Source: Panonychus citri (Eukaryota; Arthropoda; Arachnida; Trombidiformes; Tetranychidae). Taken from it: DNA of 64,000 nucleotides. The position numbers and the translations under genes are program-made. Positions 24,143 through 39,542 of this stretch are shown here, piece after piece (position 1 is the first letter of the stretch; the number at the start of each line of letters is the position of its first letter). The DNA is taken from assembly GCF_014898815.1 (NCBI RefSeq), contig NW_026515410.1:1-64000 (forward strand), read 5' to 3'. The notes below the pieces were generated by a model, which saw only the letters and a list, made by a program, of their open reading frames with translations, made no database searches and was not told the DNA's origin.

Positions 24143-27100
24143 GTAAGTTCACTTTGTAAATAATGATTTCTTTTTTTCCTTCACGATACGAACTCAGTGG
24201 GATTTATGAATTTTCATTACTTCATGATTGCTACAATCAGCAACTGATTGGTCACTTTGATAAATTTCTTGGATTCCTTTTCTCTTTGATTTGGATAATA
24301 ATACTCTTATCATCTAAATCATCATCATTATTAACTAGCGAGGCTTTTATCATCATGAAATAATCAGAAAATGAGGGTTAATATTTTCATTCTGTAATCA
24401 ATCAAGTCTCTACTCTCTCTCGCTCTCTTTCTCTATCATTTATGTAATATTATGGATATTGTAACTTTTACTTTAGTTTATCATCATTATTAATGTTTGA
24501 CAGACTTTCGATTCCAATGAATTCAACAGATTCATGGTGATGATAATGAACACATGATAACAGATGATGAGAATCATATTCTGATATCATAAGGATAACA
24601 AGATGTAATGTCAAAGAAAAGAAGAAGAGAAAAGAAAAGCAAAAAAGCAAAGAGTTGTCATAATCTTCATTTATCACTAATATCACATGGAAATTAATCA
24701 AGAGCTTTAGATTATCATGATAATAAACATGATGATGACCAGTCGATGGGTAAAAAAAAAGAAAAGTGAACAAAAGAAAATTTCAAGCAAGTTCATGATG
24801 AAAATTCGATAACAAATGATAAGAAGATTTTAGATTATTTATCATCAAACAACTACAAGAATTTCAAGTTATCATATTTATTTCATGTTTCATTTATTTC
24901 TTGTTTTCTTTGCTTAGTATTTATAAGTTATGGTCACTTGAAGATGAAGATGATGATGATGATAAAGATAAGAGTTGGATTGGTCACTTTTCTTTTACAC
25001 AATCGAAGAGAAATTGTCATACAGCTTATGATGAATGTTACTTATATTCCTTAATGTTTAGAATCTGTGTCGATATCAATTCATATCTATGGAAGTTCTG
25101 AGATATTGAGTTTGTGTGTCTCTTCATTCAGTTGAAAATTGTCAAACTCTAAGCTCAAGTTCAAATTGAATAGAAACATAAATAAACAGAAAGTTCATTG
25201 ATAAAGATGAGTGAGAGAGAGAGAGAGAAATATACAATCCTTTTATTATCATTTATCTTTTCATTCTTCATGATAAATTCATCCGAGTAACGAAATCACT
25301 TTATTAAACTTAGAATGCGATGAAAGAATCATACACAAATGAATCGCAATGAGTTTCGAGCAAATGAAAAATTGAACTTTTCCAATCTAAGGAATTCAAT
25401 TTTTCCTTCATAAAATTTCCTTCATCACTTTTTCAATCTTGAGCTTACTCATCTTACTCTAACCTATTCAATCACTTCAATAGTTACATGGAAAAAGAGA
25501 ATAAAAGACAAAAAGGAAAATCAATTGACATGATAAGAAAATAGATTCTAAATGTAGATAAACAATCCAATTGAACTTTGAATTATTTATCCAACTTGTT
25601 CATCCAATGAATCAGAATCAATTGTTATTGTTTTTTTCCCACTTCTAAGATTATATTCACCTTGTTATCATGTTAGATTTTTTCACTAATCATGGAGAAA
25701 GCAAATAAACATCAACATCATGAGAAAAACAAGTAAGGTGATAAAATGATAATTTTCTCAATCTCATGTAATATTCAGATGAAATAAACAACAGAAATTC
25801 ATGTAATTCAGTGATTATTATCAATTCTCTGACAAACAGAAAGTTAATGATATTTAATTTAATCATTCGATCATTAATTATAATGATAAATAAAACATCC
25901 CAATTACAATTGATATATCATAATATTAGCATTTGATATTGTCCTAATTTAATTAGTAAAATCATCTAATTATTATCAGTGTTCATTGAGAAAATTTTTA
26001 GCTTTTTGTTTGCTAATCACGAAAATGGTTAATTATTATTACGTCAATTAAATTTAATTGGTGAAACTTTTGTTGTCTTTTTTATTCTTCACACTTTTCT
26101 CTACAACAATTAGGCCTAGTAATTAAATTTAATTGTCTTATTCAACAGATTAAACTTAAATTTATCTTCTATTAAATCTTTATGATGTGATTAAGGAAAA
26201 CTTTTGATGATAATAAACTTTAATGGCTACACAAAAATGACCAAATTACCGAGAGCAATCAATTGATTCATGGAAATTTAATTAATCGTTAAAAATTATT
26301 CCAAAATAATTACCTTCCTCTCTTAGTGAACATTATATTCATTTCACTAAAAAAAAGGAGACAGACAAATAGACAAAAGCATGGACAGTAAATGTCGAAA
26401 GAGAGAAAATAATATTTTCAAACTGTCTTTCAGTTTTAGAATAAAAAAACTATCATTACATTAGATAGATATAAATAACATTGACTTTAAATCTCAGTGG
26501 GATATCATCATGATGTTCATGGGATAATATTTATATATAGAGACTGAACTTTTGTTCAGGTTTGAAAGAGAGAGAGAGAGAGAGAGGCAGAGAGAGAGAT
26601 AAATGAAGATAACAGAACCTCAAAAAAAGTTCAGTTCAGTAGTACGTTCATGTACACAAAGAAACCAGAGATGAAGTAAAAAATCAGCTAATATGATAAA
26701 AAGTACAAAAGGATAAACAGTAATATATTTCAACTCCCACACCACATTACCCACTCCCACCTCCTACTAAATCACCATTATCCTTCACGATGCCTCCCAG
26801 TATCCATTGTTTATCATCTCTCTCCATTTAGTTTTCTTTTATCATCACCAACCATTATCATTATTGTCATCAAATTCAATCGGCTAAAAGAGTAATAAAA
26901 AAAGACAGAATTGATAATTTCTGCTCTTTCCTGTATCTTGGTGAGGTTTTTTACTCCATCCACCCTGCCATAAGTTTCCTGTTATAAAGGTTTTAAATTT
27001 CATTTTTCAATTTCTAATTCAATGGTTAACACAATCAAATTTTGGATGACGATGATGATAATTTCTCTATCCCTCCCTCACTTATACCTATTATTTAATC

Positions 27101-30100
27101 TTTACACTCGGCAGTGGGTTTTAAATTTTACATATTTTCCTCCTTCAACCAAATCCATTTCCCATTCTCTCTCCTTAATATTATTTGTCATAATCTTTTA
27201 CACGGTTATGATCATTATTTATTTTACCGTTTGTTTGATTTGTCGCACAATATTATTAATAATGTATGTATTCATGGAGAATTGCAATTAGTTTGTAAAT
27301 ACAGCATCATTCAAACCGCTCGAACCTTTAATGTTAGAAAAAAAGTTTCAATTTATCATTTCTCTAGGTTTCCGTTTCAGTGGGTGGGTAGTTGAATTGT
27401 TACAATTGTGATTTATATTAAATTTTGTGATAAATTTGATTCTAATATTTAATGTGAAACAAATTATCAAATGACAGACACACAAATTATCATAGTGATT
27501 GATTGATAAATTGGTTTAAAATTATATGTATTGAGTTAAATTTAAAGAGCTGATATTAATAAATATCAGTTTTATTTTCTTCAGGTAAAATTAGCTATTT
27601 GTTATCATGGCTTGTTAGTAGTTGGTCAGACACGATCAGGACCGATAGTCGATAGTAGCATAAAATGTATACCTCAAATATCAATGTCACTTCCACTCCA
27701 CCCCATTTAAAATAGCGCACACGCATCATTTGACTCGGCTGTTTATTGTCTGGAAGTTTATTTGATATGCTTAAAACAGCTAATTTATAGTCTTTTATTT
27801 AAAAAATTACTACGTAAGACATACTTGTTACTTTAATCTTTAATGTGATTGGTTAAAACTTGTTTGTTTAATTTGAACATTTATAACATAAGATATTATC
27901 GTTATCCAAACAACTATCCGTTTTGCACAGAGCTATTCGGCTATTTTACCGATGATTTTTGCGATATTCTCAGTAACTAAGAGTTGAAGAGACTCGAGAC
28001 TTGAGTGGTACAAGTTTGAGCGATATTCAATTTTCATATTGAAAGATCAAGGTCATTCAGGTCATTGTTTAAAGAGAGCGTTTCAAGGTCATCTGAAGGT
28101 AATTCAACAAAAAAGAATGTTCAGAGCTACTAATGGCAATTAAACTGTAAAATCTCAAGAACTGTGACAACAGGAATCTCTCAACTCATTTCCAAGGGCT
28201 GAAAATGTGCAGAATAGCACCTTCAGATGACCTTGAAACAATTTTCTTGGACTTCAACTTTCTGGGATGGAAGTGGCATTGATATTGAAGTTAAGATTTA
28301 ATTTTATTCTAAGATATCAATACTGGACCAGCTTTATGGGTCAAATGTTTTTGGTGACTTTTTTAGCGCCAAAGCCAGCTCATTGTTCATCTGTCAAAGG
28401 TTAATCAGCTATTTTTCTTGACAGTCATTTGCTATGAGCCATAACAATGATGAAACAATAGCTTTATCCTCTTGCAACACTCTCTCTGGTATTGATTCAA
28501 TAGTGTATCAATATTCATAGATCTTGAATTGTCATGACATTTAATATAATCTTTATTGTTGGATTAATCTCAATATCTTAAGTAGGAGTTTTTTTCTGAT
28601 GATAATTCACTTCAACTTTGATGAAATTCTGAGTTTTTATGGGTCCAGTTATACTATCCAATCGGTAGATGGGGTTTAATGGTAGTTTTAAAGTTGATTG
28701 GAAGTTGGAAAGTGTTGGTGTATAAGTGAATCTGTCTTCATAATCGTGTAGAGGATCAAATTGATCCCTCTCAAAATTTTGAAATCGGATTAAATCTTCC
28801 AACATCATATCTCATTCTGTTTTTTTACTTCTCGATCTTCAATCATCATCATCATCATCTCTTCTTTTAATCCTCTCCTTTTATCTCCCTTGTTCCTCTG
28901 GTGTATGTTCATCATCATCATCGTGAGAAGAGATAGTTTTAGAATAGAAATATAAAATTGGAAACCTTTAGACTTTTAGAAATAGTAATGATGCTAAATG
29001 AAAGGTTTTCTTTTCACTCCCAATTTCCACTCTCTCATTCTCTCTGAAAGGAGGATAAAAAGATGAAGAAATGATGATGATGATGATGACCATGTATTAG
29101 AACCTAATCTGATTCTAATAAGCTCAATTCTAAGGACTAAGAAGCATAAAGGATAATATCTAACTATGAATTCTTTATACCATCATCATGAATAAGAAGA
29201 TGAAGATATAAATATCTAAGCTTTATTATTGTTTCCTCATGATGAGAAAACTTTGAAATTCAAATGACTATCATAACGATATTGATTTTAACTTATGATG
29301 ACCAATGGTCATGATTAAAATACAAAATCTAAATCATTGAATTACCATAAAGCAAGTAAAATGCTGTTGATTAAATAGCTAACCAACTTATAAAAGTAAC
29401 TAATTAACTTACATGTATAATCACTAATCAATAGACTAATCAAGCTTTTCTGTTTGTTTTCTTGTTTTGTTTTACAATTATTTACTTAAATTTAATATAT
29501 TTAACTAATTATTATCAACATGAAATCTCATTCAAACAAAATTAAAACAATAAAAAAGGATCATAAATTCAAAATGATGAATTATCTGTTCAAATTTTAA
29601 CCTCCCTGTAAATGTATACCTTTAATAATATGCTAATTGTTTCAACTTCAATTATGTGTACACATTTGATTAACTGAAATGGAAAGACAAAGATGAAATT
29701 TCAAAAGTTCTGACGTATCATTGTAATAATTAAAATAATTATCATGGTAACATGATAATGAAATTGCCTCGGGGAGTTTTGAACAAACAAAAAATCATAA
29801 TTCACAAAGTTTATTATTCAAATTATCTAACACTGTTATTATATTATTTAATTTTATTCATTTTCATGGTGATAATTAGTTGGTGACTCATTGATTTTCA
29901 TGATATGATGACAATTTTCAACTTATATTACATATTTAAAAGTGAACTTTATTTTATTAGTAAACATTAAAGTTTTTTTTATTTCAATTTCAAAGAGTAA
30001 TCAGAAAATAATTCAACGGTTTTCAATGGTAATCGGTTTATCCTGGTGTATCTAACACTCTGTTCATTATCACCATGAATAGTTTATGATTTTCAGGTAC

Positions 30101-33100
30101 GGAAATCAGTTCTGAAATCATTGATAATGTTAGTATTATTATTATCAGCATCATCATCATGGTGAAAATGATTATATAAATAAAATCACATAACCATAAT
30201 CATGAAGTATAATAGGAAATTCATTCCCACTGAGTTCATGTATCTGAATAAATATATACTTTTATTATCCATTATTGAGACTGAATTTTCATTCAGAATC
30301 ATATAAATACAGAATTTTTCAATTCTTTTGTAAAGGTAAAAGAAAAAGTCTCTAATCACAGTTTATTTTCAATCTTCTCTTTTCAACTTACAGGGAGTTT
30401 CCAGTCTGCGAATATGGTTATGTAAGAATTCATGAGAAACAGATCAAGAAACCTGCCAATGTATCATCATCTTCATCTTCCCCACTTTCTGAAGCTTCAT
30501 CATCACAACCATCATCATCATCATCTTCTTCTTCTTCTTCATCATTTTCCTCACAAGCGATACCTTCAGTTGCAGAGAACTCAAATGTTGGCAAATTTTG
30601 TGGACAACTAATGGTAACATTTCATGAGATTTTTCCACCCTCTCCTTGAATTCCCACTACTGTTCTTACTCATCATCATCACCAAATTTTCTATCGATAT
30701 CAATAATACTCTGACTTCCCAGTTCTGTAACAATTTGTCAATGAAAGAGACAAATGTGAAAATATTTGCAAGCGAATACTTTCAACACATTTTTTCATTA
30801 ATGAAAATTTTTCTCCTCAAAATATCTCAAACACTTTGCTATCTATTCACATCGGAATTCTTGAAATTGAAACAAAAGTATTATCATGATAAAGTTGTGA
30901 GACTTTCCCTTCAGCATCATCATCAATTATCGAGTGATAGACTTAGAGAACTCCAAGAGGAATGTTTCATTTTTATATAATCCATTCACATTTCTTCCAA
31001 ATGGACAATCATTGTATCAGAGTCTCATTCTCACCAACTTGCAAAAATGGAGAGAGAAAAATGCAACTACTATCATTTACTTTCGATTCTTTTCATTGTC
31101 ATGTTCAACATTCATTACAAAAGAAGTTCAAAGTAAAATAGAACAATTTTTTTCTCTCTTTTCTAATATCTGTTGCTTCATCTTCACCATAGTCTCTTAT
31201 GTCCATTTGATTTCTCTCACCATAACAGCTTATTAGTTTATTCAGTTCATTTCGAAAGATTTTCCACCCATAAGGTTATCACTGTGTGTGAGATTATTAC
31301 AATCCACTCAGTTGTCAAACTTTATCCACAGAAAATATTTACAGTTAATCCTTGTCCGTTTACCGAAAAAGGGTTGAAGGTATATCATGTCTTGAGATTG
31401 ATTAATCAACATTTGCTAATCCAATTTGAAAGAAACTGTCAATCTTATATCGTATTGGTGATTTAGAGACTAAGAGATAAATAATTTATTTATTATGTAT
31501 CAATCTGATTACTAATCTATTGCAACTATTGGACAATAATCAACTAATTCAGTAATCAGAAATTATTTTATGACCTTAATGCTTTTTTCCACTGAAACGG
31601 ACTATGGATTTAGTTTGTTGTTGCTTTTCAACATGAAAGGATGAAGATAAAAGGAAATTACAGAATTCATTGTGTGGAAACAAAAAGCGAAACAAATGAA
31701 CAATTGATTCAGTCTTTTGAATTCATACCATGAATGTTATCATAGAGAAAAAGAGTAGGAAGAAGATGTAAAGGGATGATAAACAGGAAGAAGAAATACA
31801 GAAAGAGAGAGAGAGAGAGAGAGAAAATGATAGCGAGGTGAAGATGATGGGTGGTGGTTACATTTTCTTCTGAAATTTCTGCCATGAACCTTGAATTCTT
31901 TCTCCAACTAACTGTCCATTTGGAAGCAATGAAAATGAATTACACGAATTTTTAGAATTTAAAATGGAAAATAAAAAGAAAAAAATTACCATGAAATGGA
32001 AGCCAAGGTGTTTATTCATCAGTCCCATCAACTTTTAGAAATACTCTTGATATTAACATGAATATTTTCGACTCATTGTTTTCCTACCTCACTGACTAAT
32101 GATAATTTAGAAAAGAAAAGAGGATAAAAGAAAGAAAGAGAAAAAAAAGTTCATCAATCGTAAAACTTATTGATTAAGAAAAAACTTCAAAGAAGAAAAG
32201 TTCAGAGTTTTCAACAGATTGAATTCCAATTCTTATCTGTGAAGTTTTATTATTAGTTTTTTTCTTACTCTTTCTTTCAAATTGAACTATTATCACCAAC
32301 AACTATCATGATGAACTGAGGAGGAAAAAAAATTATTATTATTATCCAATGAATACAATAGGTGTGATAGCAAATGAATGACTCTGAACAATATCAATAT
32401 TGAAGTGGGAAATGAGGATGGCAGTGGGTTCGGTGTTTCTGAATAAATCTGTTACCAGATGATATTCAATTTAATAAATTAGTCTTGTTCTTGCCTCGAG
32501 TTGAAACTCTTTCCCACTCTTACAACCGGCGCAATGTAATTTGCACCCTTCGGTGTGTTAATGTAATAAGTATCACTCCCAGTCTAATACCCTAGTCATT
32601 GATTTTTCTTGCTACTAAATCTATTGAATCAGTTTTATCGTTGAAACTCATGTTGTTCTGAGGGAGCAGGAAAAAAGTTCCATATCCCCCATTCAACCTC
32701 CTTCTATTCCTCCTTCTCATTACTTCCTATCTCTTAGTATATATATTGATATCATAATTTGATAATAATCTGATATATGATTTAGTAATTGATGCTCTAT
32801 CATCATCAACGTAATTCCAACAATTTAACTTTCATTTATCATTATTATTTAACAATTAGAGGTTATTCTTGGTTGGAAAAGAGAAAAAAAATTTTTTTCT
32901 TCTTCTTGATGAACAGAACTTTCTCTTTTATTCATCGAGCTATTTCATCATCATGAATATCATTAACTAATCATCAGGGATAATTATTATGTAATTTTCA
33001 TTATAACTTTGAATGAAATTCAATCTATCACAATTAACGACCTTAAGTAATCATATTTTTCTCCCTCTTCTTTTTGTTTCATTATTAGAGTAAACCTTTT

Positions 33101-34689
33101 TTCCCTTTTCTATTTGATTTCAATGAGTCTCAATTGTAGTTGAGTTTTGATGAAGATTTCATGATGAATTGATTTCAATCCCATCGAGGGTATGATATAT
33201 TTCTCTCTATATATATTTATGCGTATGTGTACACCATGAGTTGAATTGTCTTTGTCTAGTGTTAGTATTTCATGAGGTTGATTGGATTGATTAATTCAAT
33301 AATCGGTTGACACTTGATGGTTTCTACTCTGATGGAATTTTAATTTCACTTATATTTCCACTCCCAATAAAGTCCTCCAACATAAAGGTGAAAAGAGTAG
33401 TTGAATTTTATCATCTTCATCGTCATCCTCATCTGATTAGTTTTAATTTGAACCATCTTTTTAAATTCTAAGCTTGTTCTCTTTTCAAAACCACCAGAAT
33501 CACTTTTCTATTTCAATTGAATTATCGTGAATGACTTTTGAATGAACAAAATTATCAATACCCTAAGTATGCGGAAATCGTTGGTTAGTGATAAATATAA
33601 AAAGCCACAAGGAATGAAAATTGAATCAAATTCTGATGATTCAATTTGTAAGCCTTAAGAACGAAAAAAAAAATTCAATCTAATATTTATATATCATGAA
33701 ATGAACAACTTTTAATATTGAAGAATTAAATTTGGATTCTAAGAAAAAATATTTTGCTTCTAATTGATTTACTTGATAAATATCAACTCGAAATCATCAA
33801 CAAGTTTCATTTCTTTGATTATTCATGCTTATCTCATGTTGCTATTATATTATACATTATATTATGTTAAACGTTGAGAATTGACTTTAACAGGAATTGA
33901 TTGAATGTTTCTAGTCGATCATTAATTGTTCATGAAATGGATTCTTATCATGTTGCCTCAAGTATATTCAGAGGTTATAATATTATATTGGAATAGCAAA
34001 AGAAGGAAAAAAAAGTTATACAGGAAAAGTAGTATACTGATAGTAAATGTATTACACTTTTACAGTAGTTGGTATATTGCTATTGAAGAGTTGAGACTTT
34101 GGGGAAAGAAAAAAGTTCATTATCATGAAGACTAAGGAAATTCAGGAAATCTTGGTTGATTAAACAAAGGCTAAGGTACATTTACTTATGAGGCGATAGA
34201 GTTGATTGTTGTTATTGATTGTTATCATGATCATTTTGTGAGATGGTAACATCAATTAAAACATGTTAATCAAATGGTAACTAATCAACTAGAGTTAACT
34301 ATCTGTCTGTGGAAACAAGTAAAACTTTTACACTTTTTTTGTTTCTTGCTGTTGACCGGTTATTTGTTATTGTTGTTATTTCTGGTGATGATGATGATGA
34401 TAAAGGTTGGATATTGGAGGAGGTGATGATGGTGGAAGAGTAATAAAATAATAGGAATGTTGTATTCTGCAAGATTCTGTTATTATTGATTCTGTGTTCA
34501 ATCAAAATGGTTAATGGTGATTGTTGGGGTTAATTTGTCACGGAATTGAAAGAGAGAAAGAGAGTGAGTTGTAGAAGGAGAAAAAAGTTCTGAAGATGAG
34601 ATGAGAGTTGAGTGAAGGTGATGATAGATAAGGTTCAAGATGTTACTGTTAAGAAATGATCACCATCATCCAGGGAGAGTCCAGAACAA

Positions 34690-34745
<56 letters not shown>

Positions 34746-37700
34746 CTAAGAAAAAGTTAGCAGTGTCAAGAGTATTTTCGAAGTGGAGAAAAAAAAGTTC
34801 CAATAATAATATTGATGGTTTATCGTTGTTCGATCTTCATCCATTACTTTTTTTTCACTCAGGATTCCTTCACATTTTCATGATGATAACCATCATCTTG
34901 AAAGATCAAACATTATTTTATTCTTTCCATCATCATCTTTCTCTCTCTCTCTTTCTATCTTCCTTTGTCTTCTCACCTCCAATTGATATTAGCAACTATG
35001 ATACTGTTACCGTTAGAATTTGTTTGCAAAAGTTTACACTCTAGTTTAAAGCTTTTGTTAGGCTTAAGGTATTAGGAAAAACAAAGTATCCAAAAAGGAA
35101 GGATAAAAGATGATGCAAAAATCGTGAATCATGAAACTGATTCTTGAGGTATATTTTATTGAATATCTTTGACTTTCATGATTAAATGTTGAGTTTCAGT
35201 GGAGAAAAGTTCTTCCGCCTAAAAACAACATTGATTTTAGCAAAAGCAAACAGAGGAAAATGTTATTTTTCCTTCATCATCCTTCATCCTTCATCATCAT
35301 GATCTTGTAACTGAAACCTAAACTTTTCACCGAATCACTGAATAAACAGTGAATGTGTAAATGAACCAGAATTTTGAAGCGGAAAAATATCATATATATT
35401 TAGGGGAGGGAACGATAAAAGTTTTAAATGAAATAACAAATTGTTTTATGCTAATCAATTCAACTTTTTGAATTGAAAATTTTCCCTTCTTCCTCAATTT
35501 ACCCCATTGGAAAAACTGGAAAACCGTAGTAGAATCGTTGTCACCATTTATATATCGTCATTAATATAAATATAAAAGATTTCTGATTCTCTCGCTGAAT
35601 CTGACAGTTTTGATTATCATCAAAGTCTCAATGATGAATATAAATAACTTTAGTATCCAACAGGTTCTGGTCAGTTTGGTGTTTGATTGCTCCATCTTTT
35701 GATTGCTACCAAGCCCATCGACGGAGACTGGATAAGAATTCATCTTCATTTTGCTTGTTTAGAATGACATAAAAAAACACAATATTCACTGTCCAGCTTT
35801 TGGTCAAGGTTCATCTGAATTCATCTAAATGAGAATGATGATATTATTTTATGAAGATTTATATTCATACAAGTTGAAAATTATTCCAAAGAAAACTTTT
35901 CATTGAGTTTTTTGTCAAAGATCTTGTTTACTCCTACGCATCATCGACCATGACGTTGGAAGGTACCACCAGAAGTAGGACAGTTGATCGTCATACTCAT
36001 ACGTTGTTAAATGAAGATTATGACAACTCTTTGCTTTTTTGCTTTTCTTTTCTGTTCTTCTTTTCTTTGACATTACATCTTGTTATCCTTATGATATCAG
36101 AATATGATTCTCATCATCTGTTATCATGTGTTCATTATCATCACCATGAATCTGTTGAATTCATTGGAATCGAAAGTCTGTCAAACATTAATAATGATGA
36201 TAAACTAAAGTAAAAGTTACAATATCCATAATATTACATAAATGAAAGAGAAAGAGAGCGAGAGAGAGTAGAGACTTGATTGATTACAGAATGAAAATAT
36301 TAACCCTCATTCTCTAATTATTTCGTGTTATTATATTTTATAAAAGCTCTGATAGTTTACGATTGTGATTGAGATAATAAGCAAAATTATTATCATTAAA
36401 TAAACAATAAGAATCTATTAATGTATTGACTGTTAGATTTTTCGATAGCTTTTGGTAATTATAAATAGTTATACTCGTGATTAGCAAACTTAATAATACA
36501 CAATATCTCATAATAATAATTCCTCATACGTTGAATTCTGATAACTCAATCAAATTATATTCATGCTGGTCAGTTTCTAGTGATTAGCATAAAATTAAAT
36601 TCTTACTCTCTATCACTTGTTTTATCTTTTGTTATTTGAATACCTTTTAATGATTCTGATAATTAATCATTTGTGGATTTACTAATAAAATTGATAATTA
36701 ATCTGGTTTACATAAGAGCTTGAAATAAACAAAAAAGGATTAAAGTTAATCGTTTATTCATTATCTTGGTTATATGTAAGTATTTGATAATAACCAACGC
36801 AAAGTTATTATTTCATTTTATTTGAATAATTAATTGTCTTGACAGAAAAAAGATAATATTAATTTTTAAACAGCTAATTAAATCTTAATCATAGCCAATT
36901 AGATAACTGCAATTACAGAATTGTGACAATTAAAAACGTATGAAAAATGTTGGCGAACAATCAAATAATTAAGCTAAATGGAACTACAATTGAAAGCAAT
37001 TAATTAATAAGCATTTTAATCTTTCCAACAATCAGGCAACAATGATGATTATGAATGGAATGGTTAATTATCTATGGAGCCAGGAAACAGGAAGATTATC
37101 AATGGAATAGAGAAGAAGAAGAAAAAAAATTTCCTATCAGATTATCATCTTGATTGTAGTAATAAGTGAATGACAAGAATGATGAACAGGAGAGATGAAG
37201 GGAGAGAGGATTGATTAGCACTCTCAATCCATTTTTACTTTCAGTACTCATGGAGAGATGGACAGATAATGGTGAGAAAGAATCTAATATTACAGGAGAA
37301 AAGTTAGAACAGAGAGAATATAAGTAAGTGAGAGAGAAAAATATTATATTATCTTAATTCGAGATTGTTACAGAAAAATAATACAACATTAGATGATAAC
37401 ATGAAAGGATGAACATGAACAGCAAGCTCGATAAATGTTTCTAGATGATGAACATTTATATGAGAATACACATTTTCTAATGATGAAGATGATAACCATT
37501 CTCATTGGAAGATTTATCTTTTACCTTAGTTTTTTTCCTACCCAGAACTCTAAGTTTATCCCATGAAAATTGTTACAAGATCCTTGCCTTACAGAGCTAC
37601 GATATTATATTAGATTGAGATGTAGTTATTATTATTATTGTTGTTGTTGTTGTTGCTTCTGTGTTGGTGATGATGATGTTACTCCTAATCATTTGATACA

Positions 37701-39490
37701 ATACCACACTGCTATTGCTACTATTAATACTAAAATTTATCTTCTTTCTCTTCCTTTTATCATCCATCTTCTCCTCCTTCACCATTCAACATGATATAAT
37801 AATTTATCGTTTTCATATTGACCACTGGGAATCACCATCATCACCATCAATACAATTTTCACCATTGGACATTTATTTTTTTCTTGGTCACTGTTTTTCA
37901 CCCAAAATAAAAATAAATATAAATAAAAACTAAATGGACTTTACAACAAAATTGGACACTACTACTACTACTGTCACCATCATCATCATCGCCCCAACAA
38001 ACCCAACAACTGTGTCAAAAATGGACACCACAAAATGTAATAAAAAACATTTTCACTCAATATTTGAAAATGTTTATATATTTTTTTTCATTGAAAACTT
38101 TGACCATTGCTCTGATCGTCACTTTGCCATTGAATTTCACTTTCATCGGTTGGACATTATCACTTTTTGGTCATTATTTGGTCATCATCATTAACAACAG
38201 AGTCGACGAGCAACTTTTTACAGCCAAGGAAACAATTTAACTCTGACCATTTCATTACAAGAGGAAGAGCTTTTTCAGCCAATATCTACCATTGAATATC
38301 TACCTGACGTACAGATTTTACCAGTCAACTTTTCACCTCCACAACCATCAACCCAACCTCAGCAATAATCACAAGAAAATAATAAATCACGTTCATCAAA
38401 CACTCCAGGTAAGTAAACAACAATTAAAGAAACAAATTACAACAATCAACAATAATACAATTACAAAACTGTTACCATCAATACTTGAGTTTGAATTAAC
38501 AATCAACTGCTAATAGATACTAATGTTTATCAATTTGGTATATACGAAAATCCAAAGTAAGTGCTTTTCTTGTTGGCAATTTAAATCCATGAAGATGAAT
38601 AATTTTCTGGTTAAATTTTGGTTACCTGATTGCTGTTGGTGTAAATTCACCCAAATTACTCTGTGTGAGCTTGATTAAGTAAATTAATCATGGTTAATCA
38701 AGAAGTGAGTTAGATTAGTAAAAGGGAAAAAAGTTTTTTTCTCCTCTGATAAAAGATGAGGATGAATTACTTTTGGGATTGAATTTGCTACACATGCAAC
38801 CGATGGATTTAATTAACTAATGAGTAAACATTTTTCAGAATGTTAAGTTATTTGTATGCATGTCTACATGTATGTGTTTCTGTGTCAGTTTTGAACATTT
38901 TCTGTACATCATCATGCTACAATTAACGAGATAATTGATGCTAATTGCGATGATTAAGTCTCTTCACCTTTTATGAAACGAACACCTAATTGTCTGTAAA
39001 TTTTTCACTAGAAAATATCAGTTAAATTGGAAAATTTTTCATCCTCAATTTTTTGGAAACCAATGAGTTTGAACTCTTTTTTTTGCCTCATTCTTGAATC
39101 TCAGAGTTTCAAGGAGTTTGAACTTGAACAATGGAGTTGAAACTAAATCATACATGTATGATGATGATGATGATGATGAGAGGAAAAAAAGTTCTGGCTA
39201 GTAGTTGAATCTTTCTCTAGTTCTGGTCTGGAAAATTTATCTCTCATCTTTTCTTCCGCCTCTTCCAATTCTCTAACAAATTATTTTCTTCCCTAATAAT
39301 TTCGAAACATTTTTTATACTAAAAGACATAACAACTTCATGGTAGAAAATGAACAGAGAAAAAGAAAGAAAAGTTCATGATACTTTAGTTAAATTCACTG
39401 GTGCGTTCATTTTTCATCTTCTTAGTAGTTTACTTTTAATCTTTATCCATGATGACACATTCATGATAATGATGATGATTTTTTCTGTAT

Positions 39491-39542
<52 letters not shown>

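Larger units (their letters stand above)
24143..30393 (+). other. CUB/LDLa gene intron 1 (6.3 kb)
   Basis: Contains the left inverted-duplication arm and the relic repeat at 27.6-28.3 kb. Otherwise AT-rich with triplet and GA repeats and no accepted exon. Confidence 0.6.
30614..38200 (+). other. CUB/LDLa gene intron 2 (7.6 kb)
   Basis: Contains the (GA)n tract at 34695-34742 and the right inverted-duplication arm. A GC-richer patch at 32515-32580 has a CACC-CTTC-GGTG hairpin but no recognised RNA. Confidence 0.6.

Noticed and set aside
31173..31466. 97-codon plus-strand open frame in intron 2
   Set aside because: No recognisable domain, composition like its intron, and it does not fit the splice phases of the CUB gene.
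32515..32580. Small structured RNA in a GC-richer patch
   Set aside because: Only a 4-bp hairpin could be drawn; no tRNA or snRNA boxes.
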